From contig NZ_OX336385.1 in assembly GCF_946902905.1 (NCBI RefSeq), forward strand, positions 62,001 to 126,000: DNA of 64,000 nt. The letters run 5' to 3'. Source of the stretch: Streptococcus sp. Marseille-Q6470. Its GTDB lineage: Bacteria; Bacillota; Bacilli; Lactobacillales; Streptococcaceae. Every line of letters begins with the position of its first letter. Position 1 is the first letter of the stretch. Of this stretch, positions 45,337 to 54,617 are shown one piece after another. A program made the position numbers and the translations under genes. The notes under the pieces are model-generated. The model made no database searches and was not told the DNA's origin. It saw nothing but the letters and a program-made list of their open reading frames with translations.

Positions 45337-45867
45337 ATGCGTAAAGAAATTGCACCTGAATTATATAATTACAATAAATTCCCTGGTCCTGAATTTCATT
45401 TGTCTGGAGATAAAGTCGAGGCGGAAGGTTTTACTTTTACCTTAGTTGAAAATAGCAAGGAAGCCTTCGATGCAACGGTATTTTCTCAACGCTTTTCAGA
45501 AGTTTTGACCAAGTATGATTATATTGTAGGAGACTGGAGTAATGAACAGTTGCGCTTACGTGGTTTCTACAAAAATGAGCGAGCTGAAGAATCTCTCGAG
45601 AAAATCAGTCGTTTACAAGATTATCTACTCGAATATTGTAGCTATGGATGTGCTTATTTTGTCTTAGAAAATGAGACGCCGAAACGAGCACCATTTGATC
45701 AAAAAATGCGCAAGAAAGAAGAAAAAGACAACCGAAAAGGGAAGAAGTCTTCTCAAAATAAGAAAAAAAATCATACAGACAAGAGGAATAGACGTCGCCG
45801 TAAAGAACAGAAACCTCAGAATGAAGAAAAGGGACAACGTCATTTCGTCATCCGTAAGAAAGACTAG
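45337..45867 (+). CDS. YutD-family protein (DUF1027)
   Basis: A 176-aa cytosolic protein. The first 115 residues match the YutD family (ALVENSKEAFD-like strand, YDYIVGDWSNEQLRLRGFY, and a late YCSYGCAYFVLEN with two cysteines). The last 60 residues are an extremely basic, low-complexity tail rich in Lys, Arg and Asn, which suggests RNA or ribosome contact; that is inference. It lies 16 bases before rlmN, as in many Firmicutes. A possible extended -10 is at 45296-45304. Confidence 0.85.
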   Translation: MRKEIAPELYNYNKFPGPEFHLSGDKVEAEGFTFTLVENSKEAFDATVFSQRFSEVLTKYDYIVGDWSNEQLRLRGFYKNERAEESLEKISRLQDYLLEYCSYGCAYFVLENETPKRAPFDQKMRKKEEKDNRKGKKSSQNKKKNHTDKRNRRRRKEQKPQNEEKGQRHFVIRKKD

Positions 45868-45883
45868 AAAATAAGGAGAAAAG

Positions 45884-46969
45884 ATGAAACCGTCGATTTA
45901 TAGTTTAACTCGTCAAGGAATGCAAGAATGGGTCTTAGAGCAAGGAGAAAAAAAATTCCGAGCGGATCAAATCTGGGAATGGCTTTACCGTAAACGTGTT
46001 CAGACATTCGAAGAAATGACTAACTTGTCTAAGGATTTGATTGCCAAGCTTAACGAGCAGTTTGTAGTCAATCCCTTGAAACAACGTATCGTTCAAGAGT
46101 CAGCCGATGGTACTGTGAAGTATCTCTTTGAGTTGCCAGATGGTATGTTGATTGAGACTGTGCTTATGCGTCAACACTACGGCTTATCAGTCTGTGTAAC
46201 GACTCAGGTAGGATGTAATATTGGTTGTACCTTCTGTGCGTCAGGTTTGATCAAAAAGCAACGGGACCTCAATAACGGAGAAATTGTTGCCCAAATTATG
46301 TTGGTTCAAAAATATTTTGACGAACGTGGACAAGATGAACGTGTTAGCCATATCGTTGTTATGGGTATTGGAGAACCATTTGATAACTACAATAACGTTT
46401 TGAACTTTATTCGTACCATCAATGATGACAAGGGAATGGCTATCGGTGCTCGTCATATCACCGTATCAACTTCTGGTTTGGCTCATAAGATTCGTGAGTT
46501 TGCCAATGAAGGAGTCCAGGTTAACCTTGCTGTTTCTCTTCATGCTCCAAACAATGAACTGCGTTCAAGCATTATGAAGATTAACCGTGCCTTTCCAATT
46601 GAAAAACTCTTTGCAGCGATTGAGTATTACATCGAAACAACTAACCGCCGTGTAACTTTTGAGTATATCATGCTAAATGAAGTCAATGACGGAGTCGAAC
46701 AAGCACTTGAGTTGGCAGAATTGCTCAAGAACATTAAGAAATTGTCATATGTCAACTTGATTCCTTACAACCCGGTTAGTGAGCACGACCAATACAGTCG
46801 TAGTCCGAAAGAGCGTGTTATGGCCTTCTATGATACGCTCAAGAAAAAAGGCGTCAACTGTGTTGTTCGTCAAGAACACGGTACAGATATCGATGCCGCA
46901 TGCGGACAATTGCGTTCAAATACTATGAAACGTGATCGCCAAAAAGCAGTAGCTGAAGTAAATCCATAA
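45884..46969 (+). CDS. rlmN: Dual-specificity RNA methyltransferase RlmN
   Basis: Radical SAM enzyme that methylates C2 of A2503 in 23S rRNA and A37 of some tRNAs. It is 361 aa. The [4Fe-4S] motif CNIGCTFC has Cys111, Cys115 and Cys118. The GEPFDNY motif and a C-terminal Cys in [19 protein letters not shown] are also present; the last cysteine is one of the methyl-carrying pair. AAGGAGAAAAG precedes the ATG. It begins the run rlmN-vanZ-ABC-F with one- or two-base gaps. Confidence 0.97.
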   Translation: MKPSIYSLTRQGMQEWVLEQGEKKFRADQIWEWLYRKRVQTFEEMTNLSKDLIAKLNEQFVVNPLKQRIVQESADGTVKYLFELPDGMLIETVLMRQHYGLSVCVTTQVGCNIGCTFCASGLIKKQRDLNNGEIVAQIMLVQKYFDERGQDERVSHIVVMGIGEPFDNYNNVLNFIRTINDDKGMAIGARHITVSTSGLAHKIREFANEGVQVNLAVSLHAPNNELRSSIMKINRAFPIEKLFAAIEYYIETTNRRVTFEYIMLNEVNDGVEQALELAELLKNIKKLSYVNLIPYNPVSEHDQYSRSPKERVMAFYDTLKKKGVNCVVRQEHGTDIDAACGQLRSNTMKRDRQKAVAEVNP

Positions 46970-46970
46970 G

Positions 46971-47444
46971 ATGAATCGAAAAAAAATAATAATTTTGGGA
47001 GTGCTATTATACTGTCTTTGTATCGTCTGTTTTTGTTTTACTCCCCAGCCTCAACTTCCTACAGGAGTGGAAACTCCAGGTATTCAAACTTTTGGACGCC
47101 TGGTTTTTCTTTTGACGCCTTTTAACTCCCTTTGGAATCTGGGAGAAGTAACAAGTCTTTTACAGCTATTCTGGATTTTTTTGCAAAATGCCTTAAATAT
47201 CCTCTTGCTCTTCCCACTGATTTTCCAGCTTCTCTATCTCATCCCTAGTCTAAGAAAAACGAAGAGAGTGATTTTGTTTAGCTTTTTATTGAGCTTGGGA
47301 ATCGAATGCACACAGCTAGTTTTAGACTTTTTCTTTGATTTTAATCGGGTATTTGAGATTGATGATTTATGGACCAACACTTTGGGTGGTTACCTGGCTT
47401 GGGTCCTTTATAAACTACTACATAAAAACAAGATAAGGAATTAA
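46971..47444 (+). CDS. VanZ-family membrane protein
   Basis: A 157-aa protein with about four membrane helices. Typical VanZ features are an early FTPQPQLP loop, a central NALNILLLFPLIFQLLY helix, the SLGIECTQLVLDFFF helix with conserved Glu, and DLWTNTLGGYLAW near the end. VanZ proteins affect teicoplanin sensitivity in some hosts, but chromosomal ones are mostly uncharacterised. One base separates it from rlmN and from the ABC-F gene. Confidence 0.87.
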   Translation: MNRKKIIILGVLLYCLCIVCFCFTPQPQLPTGVETPGIQTFGRLVFLLTPFNSLWNLGEVTSLLQLFWIFLQNALNILLLFPLIFQLLYLIPSLRKTKRVILFSFLLSLGIECTQLVLDFFFDFNRVFEIDDLWTNTLGGYLAWVLYKLLHKNKIRN

Positions 47445-47445
47445 A

Positions 47446-48987
47446 ATGAGTATCTTAGAAGTAAAAAATTTAAGTCACGGTTTTGGTGACCGTGCGATTT
47501 TTGAAGACGTATCCTTCCGTCTCCTCAAAGGTGAACACATCGGTCTAGTCGGTGCTAATGGTGAAGGGAAATCAACCTTCATGAGCATCGTGACTGGTAA
47601 GTTGGTACCTGATGAAGGTAAGGTGGAATGGTCCAAATATGTGACAGCAGGCTACCTTGACCAGCACGCTGTGTTAAAAGAAGGTCAAACCGTGCGTGAC
47701 GTTTTGCGTACAGCCTTTGACGAATTATTCAAAGCTGAAGCTCGCATCAATGACCTTTATATGGAAATGGCAGAAGAGGGCGCTGATATTGATGCCTTAA
47801 TGGAAGAAGTCGGCGAACTGCAAGACCGTTTGGAAAGCCGTGATTTCTATACCTTGGATGCCAAGATTGACGAAGTTGCTCGTGCTCTAGGTGTTATGGA
47901 TTATGGTATGGATACAGACGTAACAGCCTTGTCAGGTGGACAAAGAACCAAGGTACTCTTGGCTAAACTCCTCCTTGAAAAGCCAGATATCCTACTTCTT
48001 GATGAGCCAACCAACTATCTAGATGCTGAGCATATTGACTGGCTCAAGCGTTATCTGCAGAACTATGAGAATGCCTTTGTCCTTATTTCGCACGATATTC
48101 CATTCCTCAATGATGTTATCAATATCGTATATCACGTTGAAAATCAACAGTTGACTCGTTATTCTGGAGATTACTACCAGTTCCAAGAAGTCTATGCCAT
48201 GAAGAAATCGCAACTGGAAGCAGCCTATGAGCGTCAACAGAAAGAAATTGCGGATCTCAAGGATTTCGTGGCCCGTAATAAAGCTCGTGTCGCAACTCGA
48301 AATATGGCTATGTCTCGCCAGAAGAAATTGGACAAGATGGACATTATCGAGCTTCAAAGTGAGAAACCAAAGCCATCATTTGATTTCAAAACAGCTCGTA
48401 CACCTGGTCGCTTTATTTTCCAAGCCAAGGACTTGCAGATTGGATACGATCGTCCCCTTACCAAACCCTTAAATCTTACCTTTGAGCGCAATCAAAAGGT
48501 TGCCATTATCGGTGCCAATGGTATCGGGAAAACAACCCTCTTGAAGAGTCTTTTGGGGATTATTCCTCCAATCGCTGGGGAGGTTGAACGTGGGGACTAT
48601 CTAGAACTCGGCTACTTTGAGCAAGAAGTGGAAGGTGGCAATCGTCAGACGCCACTGGAAGCAGTTTGGAATGCCTTTCCGGCGCTCAATCAAGCAGAAG
48701 TCCGTGCTGCCCTTGCCCGCTGTGGTTTGACAACGAAGCACATCGAAAGCCAAATTCAAGTCTTATCAGGTGGGGAACAAGCCAAGGTTCGTTTCTGTCT
48801 CTTGATGAACCGTGAGAACAATGTACTTGTACTTGACGAGCCTACCAACCACTTGGATGTGGATGCTAAGGACGAACTCAAACGTGCTCTGAAAGAATAC
48901 AAGGGTTCTATCCTCATGGTTTGCCATGAACCAGACTTCTATGAAGGATGGATGGATCAAATCTGGGATTTCAATGAGTTAACATAA
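47446..48987 (+). CDS. ABC-F family ATPase
   Basis: A 513-aa soluble protein with two ABC domains and no membrane segment. Walker A motifs are GANGEGKST and GANGIGKTT, signatures LSGGQRTK and LSGGEQAK, and Walker B motifs LLLDEPTNYLD and LVLDEPTNHLD. The linker between the domains contains the basic helix KARVATRNMAMSRQKKLDKM. This is the YkpA/YbiT-like branch of ribosome-associated translation factors; it is not in a resistance context. A strong hairpin follows. Confidence 0.94.
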   Translation: MSILEVKNLSHGFGDRAIFEDVSFRLLKGEHIGLVGANGEGKSTFMSIVTGKLVPDEGKVEWSKYVTAGYLDQHAVLKEGQTVRDVLRTAFDELFKAEARINDLYMEMAEEGADIDALMEEVGELQDRLESRDFYTLDAKIDEVARALGVMDYGMDTDVTALSGGQRTKVLLAKLLLEKPDILLLDEPTNYLDAEHIDWLKRYLQNYENAFVLISHDIPFLNDVINIVYHVENQQLTRYSGDYYQFQEVYAMKKSQLEAAYERQQKEIADLKDFVARNKARVATRNMAMSRQKKLDKMDIIELQSEKPKPSFDFKTARTPGRFIFQAKDLQIGYDRPLTKPLNLTFERNQKVAIIGANGIGKTTLLKSLLGIIPPIAGEVERGDYLELGYFEQEVEGGNRQTPLEAVWNAFPALNQAEVRAALARCGLTTKHIESQIQVLSGGEQAKVRFCLLMNRENNVLVLDEPTNHLDVDAKDELKRALKEYKGSILMVCHEPDFYEGWMDQIWDFNELT

Positions 48988-48995
48988 ATAGTCAT

Positions 48996-49028
48996 AAAAA
49001 AGCCAAGTCTATTTGACTTGGCTTTTTT
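48996..49028 (+). terminator. Terminator after the ABC-F gene
   Basis: AAAAAAGCCAAGTC paired with GACTTGGCTTTTTT, loop of about five bases. Confidence 0.88.
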
Positions 49029-49088
49029 ACGAGGATTGCAACTAGTAGAAGTCATAATGCTATCTCCTAGTTTTTGTATCAAAAATAA

Positions 49089-50384
49089 CTAATTGGTTTG
49101 ATTTCCCACGATTTCATCCTCTTCAAAGTGTCCCACACCATCTTCAACAACAAATGGGCAAGTAACTTTCTTTTTTATTCCATTTTCATCATAGGAACTA
49201 GTGATGTTATAGATTCCATCGGAAAATGAATTTTTTGGTAAAGATAAGATTCTTTCCTTAAAGGCGTCCACAGGACTACCATTTTCTGCCTTTATAATCG
49301 AAAGGTCACAATCAAAATCGAGAGTAAGACCTTTGTTTTTCATGAGATCTTTTGTTGTAATATTATAAAATCCAGCTGCGTCAGAATCTCCTTTTTCTCG
49401 ATTGCTGACAGCCTGCGCCATAATTGCCACATAGTAGTTTTCTATTGGATATTTTCCAAATTTAAAACTAGAAGCTATTGGTGTATCAAAAAGCTTATTT
49501 ATTTTGTCAGCAGTAGTATTTTTGATACTATCTTCTTCTTGTTGTAGATTCGGTCTTTCTTTGTATACATCTAGTAAGAAACTGAATTCATCTTGTTTGA
49601 CAGTGTGAAACAGTGCCTTTTCTTTGTCGTTAAGAAGTGTTTCAAGATCTGTTCCTGAAAGAAGAAAGAAATTTGATAAATGTTCTCCACTTCTTCCTTG
49701 AATTTGTGCAGTAGTAGTTTCTTTTAAAATAGTTCCATCGGATAATTTTTCTGTATATGTTAGCTTGTAGGCTGTTCCATAAAATGCTTCAATCTCTCTG
49801 TGTTTATCAACTACTTCAACCTTTCCTTTAAGCCCAAGTGATTGAAATTCTTCAGCGAAAGAAGGAGTAGTGTGTTTAGTAGTGTGTTTAATTGATGGAG
49901 AAGTGATTATAACTAGTGCTATGATAGTGAGAAAAATGATCATCCCCCCAAAGATAAAGCCAGCTATGGTAGCATTATCTTTTTCTTGCCCTAGCTTTAT
50001 TGTCTGATAAATAGCAATCATGATAATGATAGAGTATACAATACTTGCGCAAACCAGTACGGGATAATTATCAATGTAATTAAGTGGAGCTCCCTTGAAA
50101 CCTATTATTTGCATAAAAAATCCAATTGTAGCTAGGACTAACTGTATTGTAGAAGATTTTTGAATAAACGCATTATCTTCAAAGGAGGCTTTTAATTTTG
50201 AAATATCTCTAAACATAAAAATATTTCCTAGCACAATTGCCCCATATGAAAAGATAAGTTCTTTCCCCATGGATATAAAAGCAAAACCTCCGGAATCATA
50301 AGTAATCGAATAAGCATAATTAAAGATAAAGTATCCTATCATGATAAGACTGAGCCGAGCTACACTAATTTTGTATGGTTTCAT
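49089..50384 (-). CDS. Unrecognised membrane protein with large C-terminal domain
   Basis: A 431-aa protein that I do not recognise. The first 165 residues hold about five hydrophobic helices (about 9-28, 37-58, 79-97, 107-128, 139-161). The remaining 270 residues are hydrophilic and mixed alpha/beta, with a conserved-looking stretch DGTILKETTTAQIQGRSGEHLSNF written here only in part: GTILKETTTAQIQG. The domain may lie outside the membrane. A very strong GAGGAGGTT site precedes the ATG. It has its own promoter and stands alone. Confidence 0.7.
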   Translation of the reverse strand: MKPYKISVARLSLIMIGYFIFNYAYSITYDSGGFAFISMGKELIFSYGAIVLGNIFMFRDISKLKASFEDNAFIQKSSTIQLVLATIGFFMQIIGFKGAPLNYIDNYPVLVCASIVYSIIIMIAIYQTIKLGQEKDNATIAGFIFGGMIIFLTIIALVIITSPSIKHTTKHTTPSFAEEFQSLGLKGKVEVVDKHREIEAFYGTAYKLTYTEKLSDGTILKETTTAQIQGRSGEHLSNFFLLSGTDLETLLNDKEKALFHTVKQDEFSFLLDVYKERPNLQQEEDSIKNTTADKINKLFDTPIASSFKFGKYPIENYYVAIMAQAVSNREKGDSDAAGFYNITTKDLMKNKGLTLDFDCDLSIIKAENGSPVDAFKERILSLPKNSFSDGIYNITSSYDENGIKKKVTCPFVVEDGVGHFEEDEIVGNQTN

Positions 50385-50413
50385 AGGAGAACCTCCTCGT
50401 TTCTATTGACTAA

Positions 50414-50422
50414 ATTATATCA
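50414..50422 (-). promoter_or_regulatory. Extended -10 promoter of the 431-aa protein gene
   Basis: Minus-strand TGATATAAT, about 30 bases before the start codon. Confidence 0.6.
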
Positions 50423-50464
50423 TATTTGAAGTGGAAAAGAGAGCGTTTACATAAAAGTGTAAAT

Positions 50465-50497
50465 AAAAAAGATAGGCCGAATGACCTGTCTTTTTTT
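50465..50497 (-). terminator. Terminator of the zinc-ribbon gene
   Basis: AAAAAAGATAGG paired with CCTGTCTTTTTT with one wobble pair. It overlaps the end of the minus-strand gene and has T runs in both directions. Confidence 0.75.
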
Positions 50498-50735
50498 AAT
50501 AGTTTAAATATTGTTCAATCTCAGATTTTTGGATTTCTTTACCGTAGTGACAAATCGGACAAGAAACGAAATAAGTTTTTCCGTAAGGAAAGAGTGGAAT
50601 CCAATAAAGAGTGAACTTGCGTCCATATTCCGTAATTTCCCAAGTATCAACATTGTTACAATGGCCACATTCGATAGTAGTCTGTGTATGTCCCAACACT
50701 TTTTGGTAACCTTTTGACCCCCAAAATAGAATCAT
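50496..50735 (-). CDS. Small zinc-ribbon protein
   Basis: A 79-aa protein with two cysteine pairs, CGHC at about residues 23-26 and CPIC at about 59-62, separated by an aromatic strand region (WEITEYGRKFTLYWIPLFPYGKT in part). This is the arrangement of a zinc-ribbon domain as in zinc_ribbon-type small membrane-proximal proteins. The function is unknown. AAGGAGATG precedes the start. It follows the cyclophilin gene by 26 bases on the same strand. Confidence 0.75.
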   Translation of the reverse strand: MILFWGSKGYQKVLGHTQTTIECGHCNNVDTWEITEYGRKFTLYWIPLFPYGKTYFVSCPICHYGKEIQKSEIEQYLNY

Positions 50736-50761
50736 TTTACATCTCCTTATAACTAATGATG

Positions 50762-51568
50762 TTATTGTTTACTGAAATCGTAGTCTTTAACAATTTCGAT
50801 ACTATCGATAGTGATAGCAGTAGTCGGCTTGTCTTTTTCATCTTTTTCAGCCTTAGCAATTTTATCTACAACGTCCATCCCATCGATTACTTGACCAAAG
50901 ACTGGGTGTTTTCCATCAAGAGTTGGATTTCCGCCTTCTTTGTAGGCTTCGATAATTTTCTTAGGATAGCTACTTGTAGGAAGTTTAGATGAATAGTCTG
51001 TTGTACTTTGGTTAATGAAGAATTGGCTACCATTTGAATTTGGCTGACCAGTATTGGCCATAGATAGAGAACCACGGATATTATAGAGATATGGAGAAAT
51101 TTCGTTTTTGAAACCTGTTCCCTTGTCCTTGGTTTTATCCTTATCATGCCAGATAGATTCACCACCTGTTCCATCTCCCTTAGGATCCCCAGTTTGTATC
51201 ATAAAGCCGTCAATTACACGGTGGAAAGTCACACCATTGTAGTAACCTTCTTTAGCATGAGTAAGGAAGTTTTCAACCGCAAGTGGAGCTAACTTAGGAA
51301 AGAGTTTGATACGAATATCACCTTGACTTGTGTGAAGGATAGCTTCAGCCTCATCTTCAGCTACTTCCTTAGAAAGTTGAGGGAAGTTAGCATTTTCGTT
51401 TGTTAAGGCGTCTTTCAAATCTTTTTCTGCTTGGGCAGCAGCTTTCGAACTCTCTTCAGCAGCAATTTTAGAATCCACGTAATCATCACCACGAAGTGCA
51501 CGTTGGATGCTTGTGCATCCACCAAGAGCAAAAGTTGAAATGAGTAGTAGTGTAGCTAATTTTTTCAT
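50762..51568 (-). CDS. Peptidyl-prolyl isomerase lipoprotein (cyclophilin type)
   Basis: A 268-aa lipoprotein. The signal peptide ends in the lipobox LGGC, with the lipidated Cys at residue 18; a helical Ala/Glu/Lys spacer follows, then a cyclophilin domain from about 75 with [21 protein letters not shown] and [17 protein letters not shown]. It folds secreted proteins outside the membrane. In pneumococcus the equivalent is known as SlrA. ATG 51568 was chosen because the longer in-frame start would hide the signal peptide. Confidence 0.93.
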   Translation of the reverse strand: MKKLATLLLISTFALGGCTSIQRALRGDDYVDSKIAAEESSKAAAQAEKDLKDALTNENANFPQLSKEVAEDEAEAILHTSQGDIRIKLFPKLAPLAVENFLTHAKEGYYNGVTFHRVIDGFMIQTGDPKGDGTGGESIWHDKDKTKDKGTGFKNEISPYLYNIRGSLSMANTGQPNSNGSQFFINQSTTDYSSKLPTSSYPKKIIEAYKEGGNPTLDGKHPVFGQVIDGMDVVDKIAKAEKDEKDKPTTAITIDSIEIVKDYDFSKQ

Positions 51569-51642
51569 ATTAGTCCTTTCAAAAATCATTTTTACTATTG
51601 TACCGTAAAAGAAAGGGGATTTCAAATTTTCAATTAAGAATA

Positions 51643-52452
51643 TTAATCTAACACATGTAACTTTATAGCTTTACTTACTCCATTTTGTTCATTAGAGTCA
51701 GTAACTGCTTTTGCACAAGTTTTGACATCTCTAGGAGCATTCCCCATGGCTATACCTAGCCCTGCGGTCTCAATCATTGGAATGTCATTATAATTATCTC
51801 CAATCGTCATAATTTCAGTAAGTGATAGTTGATAATACTTGGCTAATTCTAATAAAGCTTGTTTTTTGGATACTTGATTATGTGTAACTTCTAGATAGTT
51901 ATCTTTAGAGAGATAGAAGTCGGTTTGAGGGAAATCCATGGTTGCTAATGTCTCTTTAAGTTTCTGGATAGTAGATGCGTTATCTATTAGTAAAAGTTTA
52001 TGAACAAGAGTTTTCTCGTCTTTTATAAAATCTGCTAAAGATGTAACTTTTGGACTTTCTCCAGTAATAGTTGCTTCGATTTCTACCCATTCATCAATAG
52101 TATTCACAAGCCAATCTTTTCCAGAATAAACATTGATAGAAACTGTCGGGAATTCTTTTTTTAAGAAGTCATGAAGTAAGAGCAATTCGCTTTTATCAAT
52201 AGAATGCTGACTTAGGATTTTATCTCCTAAACTGATGAGTGCTCCATTATAGCAGGCAATGGGACAGTCGGTGATGCCAAGCTCTTTAGAAATTGGCGCT
52301 ATACCGAGAGGAGATCTAGCAGAAGCTAAAACAAAAGGAATATCACATTGTTTTAAAAGTGGCATCAGTTCTATCAAATGAGAATCTACTTGGTGATTTT
52401 TATCCAAAATAGTACCGTCAATATCACTCACGATTAACTTTATTACTGACAT
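51643..52452 (-). CDS. Cof-type HAD-IIB hydrolase
   Basis: A 269-aa haloacid [16 protein letters not shown] phosphatase. Motif I is [10 protein letters not shown] and motif IV is [14 protein letters not shown]; a cap of subclass IIB lies between. Sugar phosphates are typical substrates. ATG 52452 follows AAAAAGGAGAAA; the longer in-frame start would overlap the regulator gene. It lies 16 bases after a DeoR-type regulator, so it probably belongs to that regulon and may remove a toxic sugar phosphate. Confidence 0.88.
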   Translation of the reverse strand: MSVIKLIVSDIDGTILDKNHQVDSHLIELMPLLKQCDIPFVLASARSPLGIAPISKELGITDCPIACYNGALISLGDKILSQHSIDKSELLLLHDFLKKEFPTVSINVYSGKDWLVNTIDEWVEIEATITGESPKVTSLADFIKDEKTLVHKLLLIDNASTIQKLKETLATMDFPQTDFYLSKDNYLEVTHNQVSKKQALLELAKYYQLSLTEIMTIGDNYNDIPMIETAGLGIAMGNAPRDVKTCAKAVTDSNEQNGVSKAIKLHVLD

Positions 52453-52468
52453 ATGTTTCTCCTTTTTA

Positions 52469-53212
52469 TTAAAATAGAATAGTTGTTTTGCCATCTAAAG
52501 ATTGTTGAATTTCTAAGTCGGGTTCTTTGTCTGTAATCCAATAATCAAAATCAGTAATTTCGGAAAGAATATAATGAGAGTGTTTGTTTATTTTGCTAGT
52601 TTCAGCTAACAAGACGCGAATTTTACTAGTTTTAAATGCTCTTTTTTTTATTAGAACATCTTCTTGATCCTCAAAGCTAACTTGTCCGTCTGAAAGACTA
52701 GCTGCACCAAAAAATGCTATGTCAAATTTAATTCTATTCAAAGATTCGGATTCTTCTAATGAGTAATAGAAACGATTCTTTTTATGAAATCGTCCACCGA
52801 TAATGTGAAAATCAACATTTTCATTTTCTCCTAAGACCAGTGCATTATCCAATGAATGGCTGAAAATAGTAACCTTTTTATCAGTTATTTTTGCTAACTC
52901 AAGTACAGTTGTTGAAACATCATAGAAAATTAATTGTGAATCAGAAATGAGTTGGGTAGCTAAATGAGCAATTTTCGCTTTTTCTTTAGAAGATTGTTCT
53001 GCTCGACCTTGGAAACCAAGAATTCTTTGCTTTTGAATTGGCAATAAACCTCCATGAGTTCTTTTTGCTCGTTTCTCCTTTGCGAGAATAGCAAAATCTC
53101 TACGGATGGTATCTTTGGAAACATGGAAATATTCAACCATTTCTTTTGCTGATAGACTTCCTCTATCCTCTAAAAGTTTTATGATTTCTTCTAATCGTTG
53201 TTCTTGGTACAT
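52469..53212 (-). CDS. DeoR/GlpR-family transcriptional regulator
   Basis: A 247-aa repressor. The N-terminal helix-turn-helix is at about residues 19-45 (SAKEMVEYFHVSKDTIRRDF), and the DeoRC sensor domain follows with YDVSTTVLELAK and FFGAASLSDG. ATG 53212 has an AAAGGAGGAATT site. It has its own promoter with a repeated TGTAAGT motif and is co-transcribed with the HAD phosphatase. The inducer is unknown. Confidence 0.9.
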   Translation of the reverse strand: MYQEQRLEEIIKLLEDRGSLSAKEMVEYFHVSKDTIRRDFAILAKEKRAKRTHGGLLPIQKQRILGFQGRAEQSSKEKAKIAHLATQLISDSQLIFYDVSTTVLELAKITDKKVTIFSHSLDNALVLGENENVDFHIIGGRFHKKNRFYYSLEESESLNRIKFDIAFFGAASLSDGQVSFEDQEDVLIKKRAFKTSKIRVLLAETSKINKHSHYILSEITDFDYWITDKEPDLEIQQSLDGKTTILF

Positions 53213-53234
53213 AGGAATTCCTCCTTTTTTAAAT

Positions 53235-53263
53235 ACTATACTCTTTCTGTAAGTGTTTGTCAA
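53235..53263 (-). promoter_or_regulatory. Promoter of the DeoR-HAD operon
   Basis: Minus strand TTGACA (53263-53258), 17 bases, TATAGT (53240-53235). Confidence 0.75.
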
Positions 53264-53284
53264 TAATTATAATGACTTGTAAGT
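53248..53284. promoter_or_regulatory. Paired TGTAAGT motifs, candidate DeoR operator
   Basis: TGTAAGT at 53248-53254 and again at 53278-53284, exactly 30 bases apart and either side of the -35. DeoR-type repressors often bind such paired sites. Confidence 0.4.
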
Positions 53285-53299
53285 CTTTTGAAAATTTAC

Positions 53300-53328
53300 A
53301 AAAAAAAATCAACCAGTCTTGGTTGATT
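53300..53328 (-). terminator. Terminator of the 177-aa gene
   Basis: Minus strand AATCAACCA, loop AGAC, TGGTTGATT, then T run; overlaps the stop codon. Confidence 0.82.
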
Positions 53329-53860
53329 AAAGATTCTTTTTAGGATGGCGGTCAATGATTGCCTGATGGTCCTTGAGAGCCTGTTCTCCTTTTGGAGTTA
53401 GTTTATAACCGCGAATGGAAAAGAGACTAGCTAATTCCTCTTCTGAAAAATGGTTATGAAGGGCTTGATCCAAGTCGGAAGCCTTCATTTTGGAAAGTCC
53501 AGTAACTCCCTTCTTTTTTAGGATATTCTTTTTCATAGTAGCATTGATATGATCCAGCGATTCAAAAGCAGTTTCGACAAGAGCATAGCCTTTTTCAACA
53601 AGCTTATCTAAATGTTTTGGTGCGTCAATTCCATAAGTATACTCAAAATACTTTGGAAACCAAGTTTCAGTGGTGAAAGTTCCAAAGTTGATTCTCCAGA
53701 GGAGGATAATATCACCTGCAAGAAGATCGTCCTCTAGTAGTTCCATATTGCGTTTTGGAACAGGCTTAGGGTTTAGTAGCCAAGCCTCCATATCACGATT
53801 AGGAGAGATATAGGGCTTGACAGGGTAGTCTTTATAGATAGAATTTAAAGTAGTATTCAT
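53327..53860 (-). CDS. Hypothetical protein with possible SAP-like region
   Basis: A 177-aa cytosolic protein that I cannot name. Residues about 110-165 (LKKKGVTGLSKMKASDLDQA and beyond) look like a SAP-type helix-extension-helix, often a DNA-binding module, and end in KLTPKGEQALKDH, a short winged-helix-like end. The N-terminal half is rich in aromatic residues and proline. It lies alone between the DeoR operon and rpsP, with its own terminator. Confidence 0.6.
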   Translation of the reverse strand: MNTTLNSIYKDYPVKPYISPNRDMEAWLLNPKPVPKRNMELLEDDLLAGDIILLWRINFGTFTTETWFPKYFEYTYGIDAPKHLDKLVEKGYALVETAFESLDHINATMKKNILKKKGVTGLSKMKASDLDQALHNHFSEEELASLFSIRGYKLTPKGEQALKDHQAIIDRHPKKNL

Positions 53861-53950
53861 AAAATTTCTCTTTCTCTTTCTTTTTTCCTTACCAGTCTAA
53901 CAAATTTCAAAAAAAAATTAAAAATATTTAAACTCTGTCAAGTTTTTTTC

Positions 53951-53978
53951 TTGACACTAATCGGAAATCTGCTATAAT
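53951..53978 (+). promoter_or_regulatory. Strong promoter of rpsP-khpA
   Basis: Consensus TTGACA (53951-53956), 16 bases, TATAAT (53973-53978) with extended TG. A small hairpin AAATAGC-CTA-GCTATTT at 53991-54007 follows in the leader. Confidence 0.88.
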
Positions 53979-54043
53979 AGAACATGTGGTAAATAGCCTA
54001 GCTATTTGACCGACTAAAAAACAAAAGAAAAGAGATATTAAAA

Positions 54044-54316
54044 ATGGCAGTAAAAATCCGTTTGACTCGTATGGGTTCTAAGAAAAAACCTTTCTACCGT
54101 ATTAACGTAGCAGATTCACGTTCACCACGTGACGGACGTTTCATCGAAACAGTTGGAACTTACAACCCACTTGTTGAAGAAAACCAAGTAACTTTGAAAG
54201 AAGACCGTATTTTGGCATGGTTGGCTGATGGAGCTCAACCTTCAGATACAGTTCGCAACATCCTTTCAAAAGAAGGCGTATTGAAGAAATTCCACGATTC
54301 TAAATTCTCAAAATAA
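54044..54316 (+). CDS. rpsP: 30S ribosomal protein S16
   Basis: A 90-aa ribosomal protein, start [20 protein letters not shown], the S16 signature, with the second conserved stretch [13 protein letters not shown]. It is driven by a near-consensus promoter with a 60-base leader that contains a small hairpin. AAAAGAGATATT precedes the ATG. khpA follows after 19 bases. Confidence 0.98.
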   Translation: MAVKIRLTRMGSKKKPFYRINVADSRSPRDGRFIETVGTYNPLVEENQVTLKEDRILAWLADGAQPSDTVRNILSKEGVLKKFHDSKFSK

Positions 54317-54335
54317 GTTTAAAGTAGGTTGACAG

Positions 54336-54575
54336 ATGGATACGATTGAAAATCTCATTATTGCAATTGTGAAACCTTTGATTTCACAACCAGATGCCTT
54401 AACTATCAAGATTGAAGATACACCAGAATTTTTGGAATATCATTTGGATCTTGACCAGAGCGATGTGGGTCGTGTAATCGGTCGTAAGGGTCGCACTATC
54501 TCTGCGATAAGAACGATTGTCTACTCTGTCCCAACTGAAGACAAAAAAGTAAGAATCGTTATTGATGAAAAATAA
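54336..54575 (+). CDS. khpA: KH-domain RNA-binding protein KhpA
   Basis: A 79-aa protein that is a single KH domain with the GxxG loop in [15 protein letters not shown] (residues about 50-64). With KhpB/EloR it binds RNA and tunes FtsA levels and cell elongation in pneumococcus. Its place directly after rpsP is conserved. A hairpin follows the stop codon by one base. Confidence 0.95.
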   Translation: MDTIENLIIAIVKPLISQPDALTIKIEDTPEFLEYHLDLDQSDVGRVIGRKGRTISAIRTIVYSVPTEDKKVRIVIDEK

Positions 54576-54576
54576 G

Positions 54577-54604
54577 AAAAGCGGGACGAGGTCTCGCTTT
54601 TTTT
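54577..54604 (+). terminator. Terminator of rpsP-khpA
   Basis: GCGGGAC, loop GAG, GTCTCGC with one wobble, then seven T. Confidence 0.85.
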
Positions 54605-54617
54605 GCAAGGAGAAGGA

